In this document: in pieces, positions 44,821-52,512 of the stretch | Position numbering within the stretch: the first letter of the stretch is position 1 | Layout of the letters: every line of letters begins with the position of its first letter | NCBI GenBank assembly: GCA_965230755.1 | Contig: CBDDLT010000016.1 | Coordinates: 496,001-560,000 of the forward strand | Length of the DNA: 64,000 nucleotides | From: DATFJT01 sp965230755 | GTDB taxonomy: Bacteria > Bacteroidota > Bacteroidia > Chitinophagales > Saprospiraceae | Direction: 5' to 3' | Notes under the pieces: model-generated | Database searches by the model: none | Told to the model about the DNA's origin: nothing | Seen by the model: the letters and a program-made list of their open reading frames with translations, nothing else | Made by a program: the position numbers and the translations under genes

Positions 44821-44848
44821 ACCAAAGACCAAAGACCAAAGACCAAAG
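44821..44848 (+). repeat. Tandem repeat of the 7-mer ACCAAAG, four copies
   Basis: Four perfect copies of ACCAAAG are followed by a degenerate fifth (ACCAGAA). They lie between the DinB gene and the hydroxylase gene, in the gap between two converging 3' ends. It may be a length-variable microsatellite; no coding effect is expected. Confidence 0.85.
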
Positions 44849-44857
44849 ACCAGAAAA

Positions 44858-46123
44858 CTACTGCACCGATAATTGAGTAAACTTCCTACCTTGGATAAGG
44901 ACCCAAGTACTAACGATGGGTGTTACGATAAAAAAGAAAAGCAAAAACCAATAATTGAAGGAATGCAGATGTCCGAACCCAAGCCAATAATCGAAACTAA
45001 AGAACAAGCAAATCCCCATAATACTCTTCATCCATTCGAAACCAATACCGATACGGTTTTTATCCATGATGGAAGTAAAGGCGAAAATATCACTGAAAAG
45101 GAAAAGTCCGAAAGCAAGAGAAAGCAACCAACTGATATCTGCTAGATGATTGAAAAAATATAGCGTTAGACTTAAGTTGATGAGTAATCGAATGGCAAAG
45201 TATACATGGCCACTCAAAGGAAAATACTTTCTGTACTTATTTAAGCGATAGGGATCTTCCACGCTGTTTACCGGGTTGGTGCTCACCAAATCCTCCGGCC
45301 TCCAACCGGTTGGCATAAACCAGATTCGAAACTTGTCTTGCCATTTTTTGGCAGACCAAGCATCTTTAATCAGCAACCATAAGTGCTGAAAATTAATCAA
45401 GAAAGGATTAAAGGTTTGTACTGGTCTTTTTACGCCATATACAGGAGGCACATCTTGTAATTCAGGTTGGAAGGTTCCAAATAGCTTGTCCCAAACAATG
45501 AAGATTTGAGAATAATTTTTGTCCATGTATTCGTCATTGATAGCGTGATGAACTCGGTGGTGCGAGGGAGTTACGATGATATATTCCAGAAGCCCCATTT
45601 TGTTAATCAACTGGGTATGATACCAAAATTGAGCAAATAGGTGAAGCGGTGCTATAATGGCATAGGCTTCGAATGGCACTCCTAATAATGCAAGGGGCAA
45701 TACGAGAATCCCAAGAAGACCTACGAACTCAGAAATAGATTGCCGCAGAGCACAAGCCAAATTGAATTCCTCACTACTGTGATGGATGATATGTCGGTTC
45801 CAGAAATAATTGACGCGGTGTTCAAGGCGGTGTATCCAATAACCGGCAAAATCTTTGACAACAAATACCAGTGCAAAGGTCCAAGCACTCAAGGACAGAT
45901 CAAACATTCCATAATTCCTCTCCAGCCACTCATAAGAGATGATGGTCAGGCTCAAACCAAGGACGGATTTAGTAATATTAGTGATTCCCGAGCTTAAACT
46001 TGAAATGGTATCCAGCCAATTAAATACAACAACATTTTGATATCGACTGATCAGCCATTCTACAATAATGAGGAGGACGAAAACAGGAATGGCATAATTT
46101 AAAGCAACAACAAAAGTTTCCAT
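44858..46123 (-). CDS. Sterol desaturase/fatty-acid hydroxylase-family membrane protein
   Basis: 421 residues. The three His boxes are visible: HRLEHRVNYFWNRHIIHHSS (two boxes, around residues 97-116) and TPSHHRVHHAIN (around residue 187-196). The domain has four to six membrane helices, and a further helical membrane part of about 150 residues follows. Di-iron enzymes of this family hydroxylate or desaturate lipids such as fatty acids, carotenoids or sterols; the substrate is open. It faces the arsenosugar pair divergently. Confidence 0.85.
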   Translation of the reverse strand: METFVVALNYAIPVFVLLIIVEWLISRYQNVVVFNWLDTISSLSSGITNITKSVLGLSLTIISYEWLERNYGMFDLSLSAWTFALVFVVKDFAGYWIHRLEHRVNYFWNRHIIHHSSEEFNLACALRQSISEFVGLLGILVLPLALLGVPFEAYAIIAPLHLFAQFWYHTQLINKMGLLEYIIVTPSHHRVHHAINDEYMDKNYSQIFIVWDKLFGTFQPELQDVPPVYGVKRPVQTFNPFLINFQHLWLLIKDAWSAKKWQDKFRIWFMPTGWRPEDLVSTNPVNSVEDPYRLNKYRKYFPLSGHVYFAIRLLINLSLTLYFFNHLADISWLLSLAFGLFLFSDIFAFTSIMDKNRIGIGFEWMKSIMGICLFFSFDYWLGFGHLHSFNYWFLLFFFIVTPIVSTWVLIQGRKFTQLSVQ

Positions 46124-46260
46124 CGAACGCTGAGATTGTCTCTAGATTGACGTAAATAGTCCATAATTTCATAAAAATTTGTGAGAGGAACAAGTCTATA
46201 GGATTTATTTCTAAATTCATCATCCCATATCTGCCTTGGTATAGAATAAAATGAAATCAT

Positions 46261-46596
46261 ATGTCGAATCATTATTATGATCCTAAGGATCTTAAAAAAT
46301 TTGGAAACATCACGGATTGGAGCAAGGAGCTGGGAGAAAAGTTTTTCGATTATTACGGAAAAGTATTTGAAGAAGGCGCATTGACAGCTAGAGAAAAATC
46401 TCTGATTGCATTGGCCGTTGCTCATACGGAGCAGTGTCCGTATTGCATTGATGCTTACTCGAAAGATTCTTTAGAACGGGGAATAACCAAAGAAGAAATG
46501 ATGGAGGCGGTGCATGTAGGAGCAGCTATTAAAGGTGGAGCCTCTTTAGTACACGGTGTGATGATGATGAACAAGGTGAACAAGTTAGAGATGTAA
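46261..46596 (+). CDS. Arsenosugar-associated carboxymuconolactone decarboxylase-like (AhpD-type) protein
   Basis: 111 residues. The AhpD-like fold with the redox C-x-x-C-x-x-x-H-like motif is seen in VAHTEQCPYCIDAYSKDS. The gene directly precedes ArsS with 9 nt between. In many bacteria this CMD-like gene accompanies arsS; it is annotated as an arsenosugar-associated peroxidase-like protein. Its exact reaction is not known, but redox chemistry with the CxxC is likely. Confidence 0.85.
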   Translation: MSNHYYDPKDLKKFGNITDWSKELGEKFFDYYGKVFEEGALTAREKSLIALAVAHTEQCPYCIDAYSKDSLERGITKEEMMEAVHVGAAIKGGASLVHGVMMMNKVNKLEM

Positions 46597-46605
46597 TTGG
46601 GAAGT

Positions 46606-47673
46606 ATGTCGGATAAAAATACAAGGCAAACACTTCAGAGAAGGCAAGATAAACTGGCCAATGCTCAAAAGCAATTGGAGATCTTGAACAATGGAATATT
46701 TCAGGATGGAGAACTTCCAAAGTTTTCGGCAAAACTACAAGAGTCTGGTCTACCGGTTCTAAGGCCTAATTCATTGGAAATCTTGCAGATCAACCTGGGT
46801 TATATGTGTAACCAGGTCTGCAGACATTGTCATGTGGATGCCGGTCCGGATCGCAAGGAAATTATGACTCGAGAGACCATGCAGGAGTGCTTGAAAGTGA
46901 TTGCAAAAACCGGAGCTCATACATTGGATCTGACTGGTGGAGCACCGGAAATGAATCCAAACTTCAGATGGTTTGTAGAGGAGGCGAGTAAATTGGGTGT
47001 CGAAGACATCATTGTTAGAAGTAACTTGACCATTATTCGTGCCAACAAGAAATACTACGACCTACCGGACTTTTTCAAAGAACACAAGGTTCATGTGGTG
47101 TCATCTATGCCTCATTGGACAAGAGGCAAAACGGACAAACAAAGAGGAAATGGTGTTTTCGAGAGCTCGATAAAAGCTTTGCAGGAACTTAATGAAAGGG
47201 GTTATGGTATGCCGGACAGCGGGCTAAAATTAGATCTCGTATATAATCCTTCCGGTGCTTTCCTTCCAGCAAACCAAAAAGATTTGGAGAGCGAATTCAA
47301 GCGAGCCTTGATGGAGGACTTTGGAATACAATTCAATCAGTTGTTTGCGATTACGAACCTACCCATCAGCCGGTTTTTAGAATATCTCATCGCAAGCGAT
47401 AATTACGAAGACTATATGTACAGCTTGGTGGAGGCCTTTAACCCGGCAACGGTGATGAATGTCATGTGCACCAATACACTATCAGTAAGTTGGGACGGTT
47501 GGTTGTACGACTGTGACTTCAACCAGATGCTCGAATTGAAAGTGGCCAGCAAAGTAAAACACATTAGTGAATACGACGAGGCTTTGTTACAAGACCGAAA
47601 CATTGTGATTTCACAGCATTGTTATGGCTGTACGGCTGGGGCTGGTAGTAGTTGTCAGGGGACGGTGGCTTGA
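46606..47673 (+). CDS. arsS: Radical SAM protein ArsS (arsenosugar biosynthesis)
   Basis: About 355 residues from the ATG at 46606; the frame has an upstream TTG at 46597. The radical SAM cluster motif C-x-x-x-C-x-x-C is in LGYMCNQVCRHCHVDAGPD. The C-terminal DUF3641-type region holds CTNTLSVSWDGWLYDCDFNQM and CYGCTAGAGSSCQG, with extra Cys for auxiliary Fe-S clusters. ArsS attaches an adenosyl-derived ribose unit to methylated arsenic on the way to oxo-arsenosugars. An ArsM methyltransferase is not in the window. Confidence 0.9.
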   Translation: MSDKNTRQTLQRRQDKLANAQKQLEILNNGIFQDGELPKFSAKLQESGLPVLRPNSLEILQINLGYMCNQVCRHCHVDAGPDRKEIMTRETMQECLKVIAKTGAHTLDLTGGAPEMNPNFRWFVEEASKLGVEDIIVRSNLTIIRANKKYYDLPDFFKEHKVHVVSSMPHWTRGKTDKQRGNGVFESSIKALQELNERGYGMPDSGLKLDLVYNPSGAFLPANQKDLESEFKRALMEDFGIQFNQLFAITNLPISRFLEYLIASDNYEDYMYSLVEAFNPATVMNVMCTNTLSVSWDGWLYDCDFNQMLELKVASKVKHISEYDEALLQDRNIVISQHCYGCTAGAGSSCQGTVA

Positions 47674-47720
47674 TTTTGTATAGAAAATGTAAATTTGGCC
47701 AGTTTAATTATGAATTGACC

Positions 47721-48413
47721 ATGAATAAATTTCTCCCGTTTCTCGCGTTCCTGTTTGTTCTGATCTCATGCAACCCCCGAACTGGAGATATATCCGACCC
47801 TTCTCATAAAAACGAATATGCTATAGATACGAGATCCGGAAAAAACTATAGGAGCACAAAGTCAAGGCATGATAAAGCAGGTTGTTATGCTAAATGTCTG
47901 ATTCCAACTGACTATGGAATGGAAAAAGAAATATTCCCAATTTACACAGGAACCCAATTCCAGGATAATAAGGAAATTGACACCATCGAATATGTAGTTC
48001 CTGCCCATTCTAAATGGGTAAAAAAACCTGACCCAAATTGCAGGTCGGCTAATCCGAATGATTGTCTAGTTTGGTGTCTTGTGGAGGAAGCGGAAGAAGT
48101 TAAGCAGCTGGTCGTTGTAAAAGATATACAATACTCGAATGAGTTTATGCTCAAAAAATTTCCGGAAAGCGAGACGGGTAATGAAAAGATAGAGTGGCGA
48201 GCGGTGATTTGCGATGATAAAGCTAATAATGATTTGATACGTGATATTCAAATGGCCTTGGTTGATCTTGGCTATGAACTAGAAGCGGAGACGGGGTTTA
48301 GTGTTTTTGATGATAGGACTAAAGCACAATTAAGTCAATTTCAGAGAGACTTTGCACTTCCTATTGGGAATTTGGATTTTGAGACCTTGGATGCCCTTGG
48401 TGTTAGTTATTAA
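47721..48413 (+). CDS. Lipoprotein with peptidoglycan-binding-like domain
   Basis: About 230 residues from the ATG at 47721, which gives a good signal and lipobox (FLFVLISC). The longer frame would add 23 residues overlapping arsS. The middle is Cys-containing (DKAGCYAKCLIPTDYG and NPNDCLVWCLVEEAEE), with no known family. The last 60 residues fit a peptidoglycan-binding (PG_binding_1) domain: DLIRDIQMALVDLGYEL and TKAQLSQFQRDFALPIG. It is likely a cell-envelope protein. No link to the arsenic genes beyond position is visible. Confidence 0.75.
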   Translation: MNKFLPFLAFLFVLISCNPRTGDISDPSHKNEYAIDTRSGKNYRSTKSRHDKAGCYAKCLIPTDYGMEKEIFPIYTGTQFQDNKEIDTIEYVVPAHSKWVKKPDPNCRSANPNDCLVWCLVEEAEEVKQLVVVKDIQYSNEFMLKKFPESETGNEKIEWRAVICDDKANNDLIRDIQMALVDLGYELEAETGFSVFDDRTKAQLSQFQRDFALPIGNLDFETLDALGVSY

Positions 48414-48462
48414 ATATTTACCATAATTCCTTTCCGCTAAACCCAGGAAGAAGATCCAATAG

Positions 48463-48813
48463 CTAATTGGTATTATCATATTCGGGCTGAGCGGAGCCGA
48501 AGCCCGAATAGTTTTCATGCGAACTCGCATTTTTACATCGTGCTAATTCATGGAGTTTATCCCATTCACGGTTGATAAGGGCTTCTTTTTTCTTTCTAGA
48601 CCATCTCTTGACTTGCTTCTCAAATGAGATGGCTTGATAAACGTTTCGAAAGCTTGTGTAAAAAACGAGAGATAGGGGTCTTCTTCGATAAGTGTAGGCT
48701 TTTTTACTTCTTCCTATGGTGTGCTCAGTAAGTCTTCTTTCTAGATTATTGGTGATTCCGGTGTAGTACGAATTATCTGAGCATTTCAGAATGTATACAT
48801 GGTAAAGTTTCAT
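48463..48813 (-). CDS. GIY-YIG nuclease, flanked by palindromic repeats
   Basis: 116 residues. The signature is visible as YHVYILKCSDNSYYTGITNN, where the usual G-I-Y reads V-Y-I and Y-I-G reads Y-T-G, with the catalytic Arg in LERRLTEH. The C-terminal tail YSGFGSAQPEY is simply the translation of a palindromic repeat at 48479-48510, so the ORF ends inside a repeat. Two further repeats lie just upstream of its start. Single-domain GIY-YIG proteins of the YhbQ/YazA type cut DNA, but their biological role is unclear. The arrangement suggests a nuclease tied to the repeats. Confidence 0.85.
   Translation of the reverse strand: MKLYHVYILKCSDNSYYTGITNNLERRLTEHTIGRSKKAYTYRRRPLSLVFYTSFRNVYQAISFEKQVKRWSRKKKEALINREWDKLHELARCKNASSHENYSGFGSAQPEYDNTN
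48479..48510 (+). repeat. Palindromic repeat, full copy (GAGCGGAGCCGA loop)
   Basis: A perfect 10-bp stem TATTCGGGCT / AGCCCGAATA with the 12-nt loop GAGCGGAGCCGA. It lies inside the 3' end of the GIY-YIG gene. Confidence 0.85.
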
Positions 48814-48850
48814 GAAGAGGTGTGTTTTGATGATTGCTATTAGTTCTCAT

Positions 48851-48877
48851 GTCCTCTTCGGCTACGCTCAGAGAGAC
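48851..48877 (-). repeat. Palindromic repeat, inverted copy (GAGCGTAGCCGA loop)
   Basis: On the minus strand the loop reads GAGCGTAGCCGA. Arms GTCCTCT and AGAGAGAC pair with one bulged base. It is in the opposite orientation to the copy at 48911 and forms an inverted doublet with it, upstream of the GIY-YIG gene start. Confidence 0.7.
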
Positions 48878-48910
48878 ATTCGAATGGTGTTAGGTCGTCA
48901 AAAGTTATTT

Positions 48911-48943
48911 CTGTCAGGCTGAGCGTAGCCGAAGCCTGAACAG
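48911..48943 (+). repeat. Palindromic repeat, full copy (GAGCGTAGCCGA loop)
   Basis: Arms CTGTCAGGCT and AGCCTGAACAG pair with one bulged base around the loop GAGCGTAGCCGA. It lies 8 nt before the tRNA 3' end and forms the second half of the inverted doublet. Confidence 0.8.
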
Positions 48944-48950
48944 TAAAAAA

Positions 48951-49024
48951 TGGGCCCACGAGGACTTGAACCTCGGACCACCTGATTATGAGTCAGGTGC
49001 TCTAACCAACTGAGCTATAGGCCC
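48951..49024 (-). tRNA. tRNA with CAU anticodon (Met or lysidine-modified Ile2)
   Basis: The minus strand folds as a complete tRNA of 74 nt: acceptor GGGCCTA pairs with TGGGCCC, the D-loop has AGTTGGTTAGA, the anticodon loop is CTCATAA and the T-loop is GGTTCAAGTCC. The anticodon CAT is followed by A. The CCA end is not encoded. CAU tRNAs can be elongator Met, initiator Met or Ile2; no initiator features are visible, and I cannot decide between Met and Ile2. A small inverted repeat (CGCTAA / TTAGCG) lies just upstream. Confidence 0.93.
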
Positions 49025-49208
49025 TATTCCCGAGAACGGGACGCTAAACGTAATTAGCGGGGGACAAAGTTAAAACAAAATCAAGGTTTTATCAAATAGA
49101 AATAGCTTGCTGAATGAATTATTTGGTGAATTTGTTTATCAGATTTTAACGCTGAGCCCGTTTTGTACATGGAATTTGTTATTTACTTTACGGCCTTAAT
49201 AGAAACCA

Positions 49209-49838
49209 ATGAAATCAAAAATCAAGAATATCATCTTCGACCTAGGTAATGTGATCATTGATATCGATCCACAAAAAACAAGTCGGGCACTAAAGTCTTT
49301 GCTCAATGTAGACTATGATTTGTTCGAGGATAGACCCAAGAAAGTGTTTTATGATTTTGAGACAGGTAAGATTAGGGAAGAAGAGTTCGTTAAAAATCTG
49401 ATCCAGTGGGCTGGGGATAAGCAAGTAAAATCTGAGGCCATTATCGACGCATGGAATGCAATGCTATTGGATATTCCTTTGAAAAGGCTTGAAATGATGA
49501 GGGCGCTCAGTGATAACTACAAGATATTTATCCTCAGTAATACGAATGCTACCCATATACAATGGGTTCGATCTTTTCTTCGAAGGCATTATGGCGACGA
49601 CCAATGGACGCAATGGGGTGTAAGCCAAGCCTATTACTCTCACGAACTCGACAGTCGAAAACCCGAGGAGATATGTTATACTAGAACTCTGGATGATGCC
49701 GGTATTATCGCAGAAGAGACGCTTTTTGTGGATGATCACCCGATAAATGTAGAATCCGCACTTAGGTTAGGAATTCAAGCTGTGGTCCACCCTGCACAAG
49801 CAGAAATTTGTGATGAGATAAATCGGTATTTGAGTTAA
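49209..49838 (+). CDS. HAD-superfamily phosphatase (YihX-like)
   Basis: 209 residues. HAD motifs: I in IIFDLGNVIIDID (nucleophile Asp), II in IFILSNTNATHI, III with Lys in SRKPEEICYTRTL, and IV in TLFVDDHPINVESA. The cap of about 80 residues at 15-95 is type C1, as in the YihX/alpha-D-glucose-1-phosphatase group. It probably dephosphorylates a small sugar or metabolite. Substrate not determinable. It is followed by a MarR regulator after a promoter-like palindrome. Confidence 0.85.
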   Translation: MKSKIKNIIFDLGNVIIDIDPQKTSRALKSLLNVDYDLFEDRPKKVFYDFETGKIREEEFVKNLIQWAGDKQVKSEAIIDAWNAMLLDIPLKRLEMMRALSDNYKIFILSNTNATHIQWVRSFLRRHYGDDQWTQWGVSQAYYSHELDSRKPEEICYTRTLDDAGIIAEETLFVDDHPINVESALRLGIQAVVHPAQAEICDEINRYLS

Positions 49839-49849
49839 ACGCACGAAAA

Positions 49850-49865
49850 AGTTGTATATACAACT
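49850..49865. promoter_or_regulatory. 16-bp palindrome, candidate MarR operator
   Basis: AGTTGTATATACAACT is a perfect palindrome with the TTG...CAA half-sites typical of MarR-family operators. It lies 20 nt before the ATG of the MarR gene at 49886, where autoregulation would be expected. Confidence 0.65.
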
Positions 49866-49885
49866 TTGTGTCATTATATTTGAGC

Positions 49886-50302
49886 ATGGAAAAATCATGC
49901 TTGGACAATTTTGATCCCAGGAGGTGTTTGGCTTCCAAGATTATGCAAACCAACAGGCTCATTGGAAGCATTTTTCAAGATTACTTAAGAGATACTGGCT
50001 TGAGCAATAGCCAAATGTCTATTTTGTTTGTTCTCTCCAAGAGAAAGAAACTCAAACAGAGCCAATTAGCAGAAATTTTACTTCTCGAAAAATCTACGGT
50101 CAGTAGGAATATTATTCGACTTCTCGAAAAAGAGTGGCTTCGCAAGTTAGAGGGCAAGTATTTGGGTATAACAGATCTAGGCTTGAAGAAAGTCGAAGAA
50201 ATCATTCCGCGATGGGAGATAGCTATGGAAGCGACCAACCAGAGGTTGGGAAAAGAAGGAGTGGAAGCATTGGAAAAATTATATCATCAGATCAAATCAT
50301 AG
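49886..50302 (+). CDS. MarR-family regulator
   Basis: About 138 residues from the ATG at 49886. The winged-helix domain is seen: LSNSQMSILFVLSKRKKL, KQSQLAEILLLEKSTVSRN and IIRLLEKEWLRKLEGKYLGI, followed by the dimer helices. The ligand is unknown; two Cys near the N-terminus (KSCLDNFDPRRCLASK) could be redox-sensitive. The membrane-protein gene starts 4 nt after its stop and is the natural regulated target. Confidence 0.88.
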   Translation: MEKSCLDNFDPRRCLASKIMQTNRLIGSIFQDYLRDTGLSNSQMSILFVLSKRKKLKQSQLAEILLLEKSTVSRNIIRLLEKEWLRKLEGKYLGITDLGLKKVEEIIPRWEIAMEATNQRLGKEGVEALEKLYHQIKS

Positions 50303-50306
50303 TATA

Positions 50307-50999
50307 ATGTTAGAATTGGCGTATATCTTATTGAGTCTCCTGATACTATTTCTTCTTCTTGTCGGGTTAAAAAGAGGGTTGAAGGAAGACGAGAGTTATT
50401 CGATAAAAAGAATGGCATTAATATCATTGGGATTAGTGTTATGGTTTGTATATCTATTAGTAGTATCAAAAAGTGGAATTCTTGAGGATCTGAGTCTTCC
50501 TCCGAAGTTTCCCCTACTCATTTTCCTTCCTATCACCGCCTTCTTTATTTTGTTTTTTGTAAAGAATAAAAACAGCAAGTGGGTACAATCCATACCCTTG
50601 ACTTGGACGGCCTATTTTCAATCCTTTAGAATACTGGTTGAACTTCTACTGTATTATACTTTGTTAAAGGGCATCATTCCTATAGAGGCAACATTCGAGG
50701 GGTATAATTTTGATATAATATTCGGAGTGAGTGCTCTTTTTGTGGGATACTTTTTAGTCAAAAATCCTAGAATTAATCATGGTTTGTTGATGTTTTGGAA
50801 TGTCCTGGGAATCCTTATGGTCCTATTTGTGGGATTCATCATAGCAACTTCTACTTATAGACCTGAATTATGGGGATATCAAGAACCAGCAGTTTCTCTC
50901 CGTTTTCTAAGATATCCATATCTCCTAATTCCCGGATTTCTGGCTCCCGTGGCCATATTTATTCATATTGTTTCCTTCATTCAATTGAGGAAAATGTAA
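50307..50999 (+). CDS. Multi-pass membrane protein of unknown function
   Basis: 230 residues with about seven hydrophobic helices (for example LAYILLSLLILFLLLVGLK and FGVSALFVGYFLVKN). I do not recognise a family. The gene begins 4 nt after the MarR gene, so it should share its promoter and may be an exporter or a membrane sensor. No active-site motif is visible. Confidence 0.65.
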   Translation: MLELAYILLSLLILFLLLVGLKRGLKEDESYSIKRMALISLGLVLWFVYLLVVSKSGILEDLSLPPKFPLLIFLPITAFFILFFVKNKNSKWVQSIPLTWTAYFQSFRILVELLLYYTLLKGIIPIEATFEGYNFDIIFGVSALFVGYFLVKNPRINHGLLMFWNVLGILMVLFVGFIIATSTYRPELWGYQEPAVSLRFLRYPYLLIPGFLAPVAIFIHIVSFIQLRKM

Positions 51000-51023
51000 A
51001 TGCCCAAATGTTTCCATCAATAT

Positions 51024-51054
51024 GAGGGCCCCAATGAATTTTACCGGAGCCCTC
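51024..51054. terminator. Hairpin between convergent genes
   Basis: GAGGGCCCC pairs with GGAGCCCTC (one mismatch) around a 13-nt loop, in the short gap between the plus-strand membrane-protein gene and the minus-strand lipoprotein gene. It probably serves as a terminator for one or both. Confidence 0.55.
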
Positions 51055-51081
51055 GTTCCAAAAATTATTTATCATAGTTTT

Positions 51082-51531
51082 CTAGGGATGGACATGGAAG
51101 AAACCATTTCCCGGAAGAATTTCAATTACTTCTCCATCTCCGGCATTTTCTCCCCAAACTTTCGCTTCAAACACCCAATTGGAATGTTCGCTTACACCAT
51201 TGGCTTCGGACAAAACGAAATCATCGTGAAACTCGAACATGCCATCCGTCTCATGGATATGAGCATCAGCTGGTTCATTATAAATAATCGTGCTGTCCAT
51301 TTGGTTGTAGATTCGAACATTAATGTGATGAACCGGCTCACCTGCATGGCTCTCAAAGTTCACATGAATGTGGATAGTGTCACCAACATGTTTGTCGTCC
51401 GTATTCGGAGAGTGAATATGTGCGTGATAGTGGTAGTCTACCGTATTTTGATCATTACCACCCTCATCGTCATCACAGGAAATAAGGACAAAAGCGAATG
51501 AGATTATACTTAAAAAGAAAATTTTGTTCAT
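51082..51531 (-). CDS. Histidine-rich lipoprotein (candidate metal binder)
   Basis: About 149 residues from the ATG at 51531 (a TTG lies three codons earlier). A signal peptide ends in a lipobox (AFVLISCDDDEGG). His-rich runs follow: DYHYHAHIHSP, DTIHIHVNFESHAGEP, VHHINVRI, DAHIHETDGMFEFHDD and a final FFHVHP. This fits a periplasmic or surface-exposed zinc, copper or iron chelator, similar in style to DUF4625 proteins. It is the last of a group with an outer-membrane protein and a Cys-rich small protein. Confidence 0.75.
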   Translation of the reverse strand: MNKIFFLSIISFAFVLISCDDDEGGNDQNTVDYHYHAHIHSPNTDDKHVGDTIHIHVNFESHAGEPVHHINVRIYNQMDSTIIYNEPADAHIHETDGMFEFHDDFVLSEANGVSEHSNWVFEAKVWGENAGDGEVIEILPGNGFFHVHP

Positions 51532-51549
51532 AGTTATCAAATTGAATAA

Positions 51550-52455
51550 TTAAAAAATAAAAGTAACGGAGCTGATAATTCTCCCTTTAGAATTTACTTC
51601 TCCATCTGAATACTCCTCTGTCATAGGAGTGGAATATGAAAATCCTGCCAACCATCTTTTTGTCCTAAGATTAAGTCCCGAAGAAAGAAAAACACCCTTT
51701 CCGCCGGTGCCGGAAACTTCTCTGCCATTGGCAAAGTTATCCGGAGAGATTCTCTCCATAGCTACTCCGAGGTTAGGGATGAGTTTAAATTCTCTCAGGT
51801 CTAATTCCCAGAAAAAAGAACTCTGTAAATTGTATTGATGACCGAATCGATAATTGGTCTTCGTCTTATCATTCCATTGAAAAGCATTGCTTATGACAAG
51901 TCCAATATTTTGATAAGTCAATACGGTATTCGACTGAAAAATATAGGCCAAAGAACCTCTTCCCAAGTTGAAGTTTTCAGGAAGGTCTCTGTCTAGAATG
52001 TCATCATCGAATTTACCAGTAGGAAGACTTATACCTCCTCCGGCTTCCCAGTAAATGAATAATTCATCATCAATTTCCAGATGATTCAGAATGGCATAAT
52101 TTGTTGTTAATCTGATATCCGATAATCCGGACTCAATAATTTGTTCTTCTTCGATATCCCTTATATTTCTGCCATAGGGAAGGGTAAGCATCGGTTTTAT
52201 TCTCCCCGATTTTCCCAAACTATATCGAATCGACAAATCATATCGAGTAAAGACATCTGACACCAAATATTCGTGTTCAGAATTAGAATTGAACTGTGTA
52301 TTGAAATAAGTTGCGCGGACAAAATTGCCGCGATAATCCGTCAATAGCCCAATTCCAATATTGCTGGCGCTGCTACCGCATACATCACATGCTTTGATAG
52401 TTCCTAGGCACATCAAGCAACAACCGAACACGATAAAAATCACCTTTTTTATCAT
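51550..52455 (-). CDS. Outer-membrane beta-barrel protein with N-terminal CDVCG motif
   Basis: 301 residues with a signal peptide. The mature N-terminus begins with C-D-V-C-G-S-S, then a series of amphipathic beta strands to a terminal aromatic (SVTFIF). Conserved strand patterns such as LPTGKFDDDIL and FSYSTPMTEEYSDG fit a transporter-type barrel. The CxxC could bind metal. It sits between the His-rich lipoprotein and the small Cys-motif protein; the three likely work together in metal uptake or sensing. This is inference. Confidence 0.65.
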   Translation of the reverse strand: MIKKVIFIVFGCCLMCLGTIKACDVCGSSASNIGIGLLTDYRGNFVRATYFNTQFNSNSEHEYLVSDVFTRYDLSIRYSLGKSGRIKPMLTLPYGRNIRDIEEEQIIESGLSDIRLTTNYAILNHLEIDDELFIYWEAGGGISLPTGKFDDDILDRDLPENFNLGRGSLAYIFQSNTVLTYQNIGLVISNAFQWNDKTKTNYRFGHQYNLQSSFFWELDLREFKLIPNLGVAMERISPDNFANGREVSGTGGKGVFLSSGLNLRTKRWLAGFSYSTPMTEEYSDGEVNSKGRIISSVTFIF

Positions 52456-52512
52456 GTCGTAGTGATTGAATAGTTAAACTAATTGGCTTAAATGTCAGTA
52501 TTCATAGCGCTG

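Noticed and set aside
44821..44848. Tandem repeat considered as a CRISPR array
   Set aside because: The unit is 7 nt with no spacers, so it is a microsatellite and not a CRISPR array.
49025..49080. Small inverted repeats next to the tRNA considered as an integration site
   Set aside because: No integrase gene or duplicated tRNA end was found, so there is no support for an attachment site.
51022..51501. A plus-strand open frame of 159 residues opposite the His-rich lipoprotein gene
   Set aside because: It is the antisense of a convincing lipoprotein gene and has no recognisable protein features.
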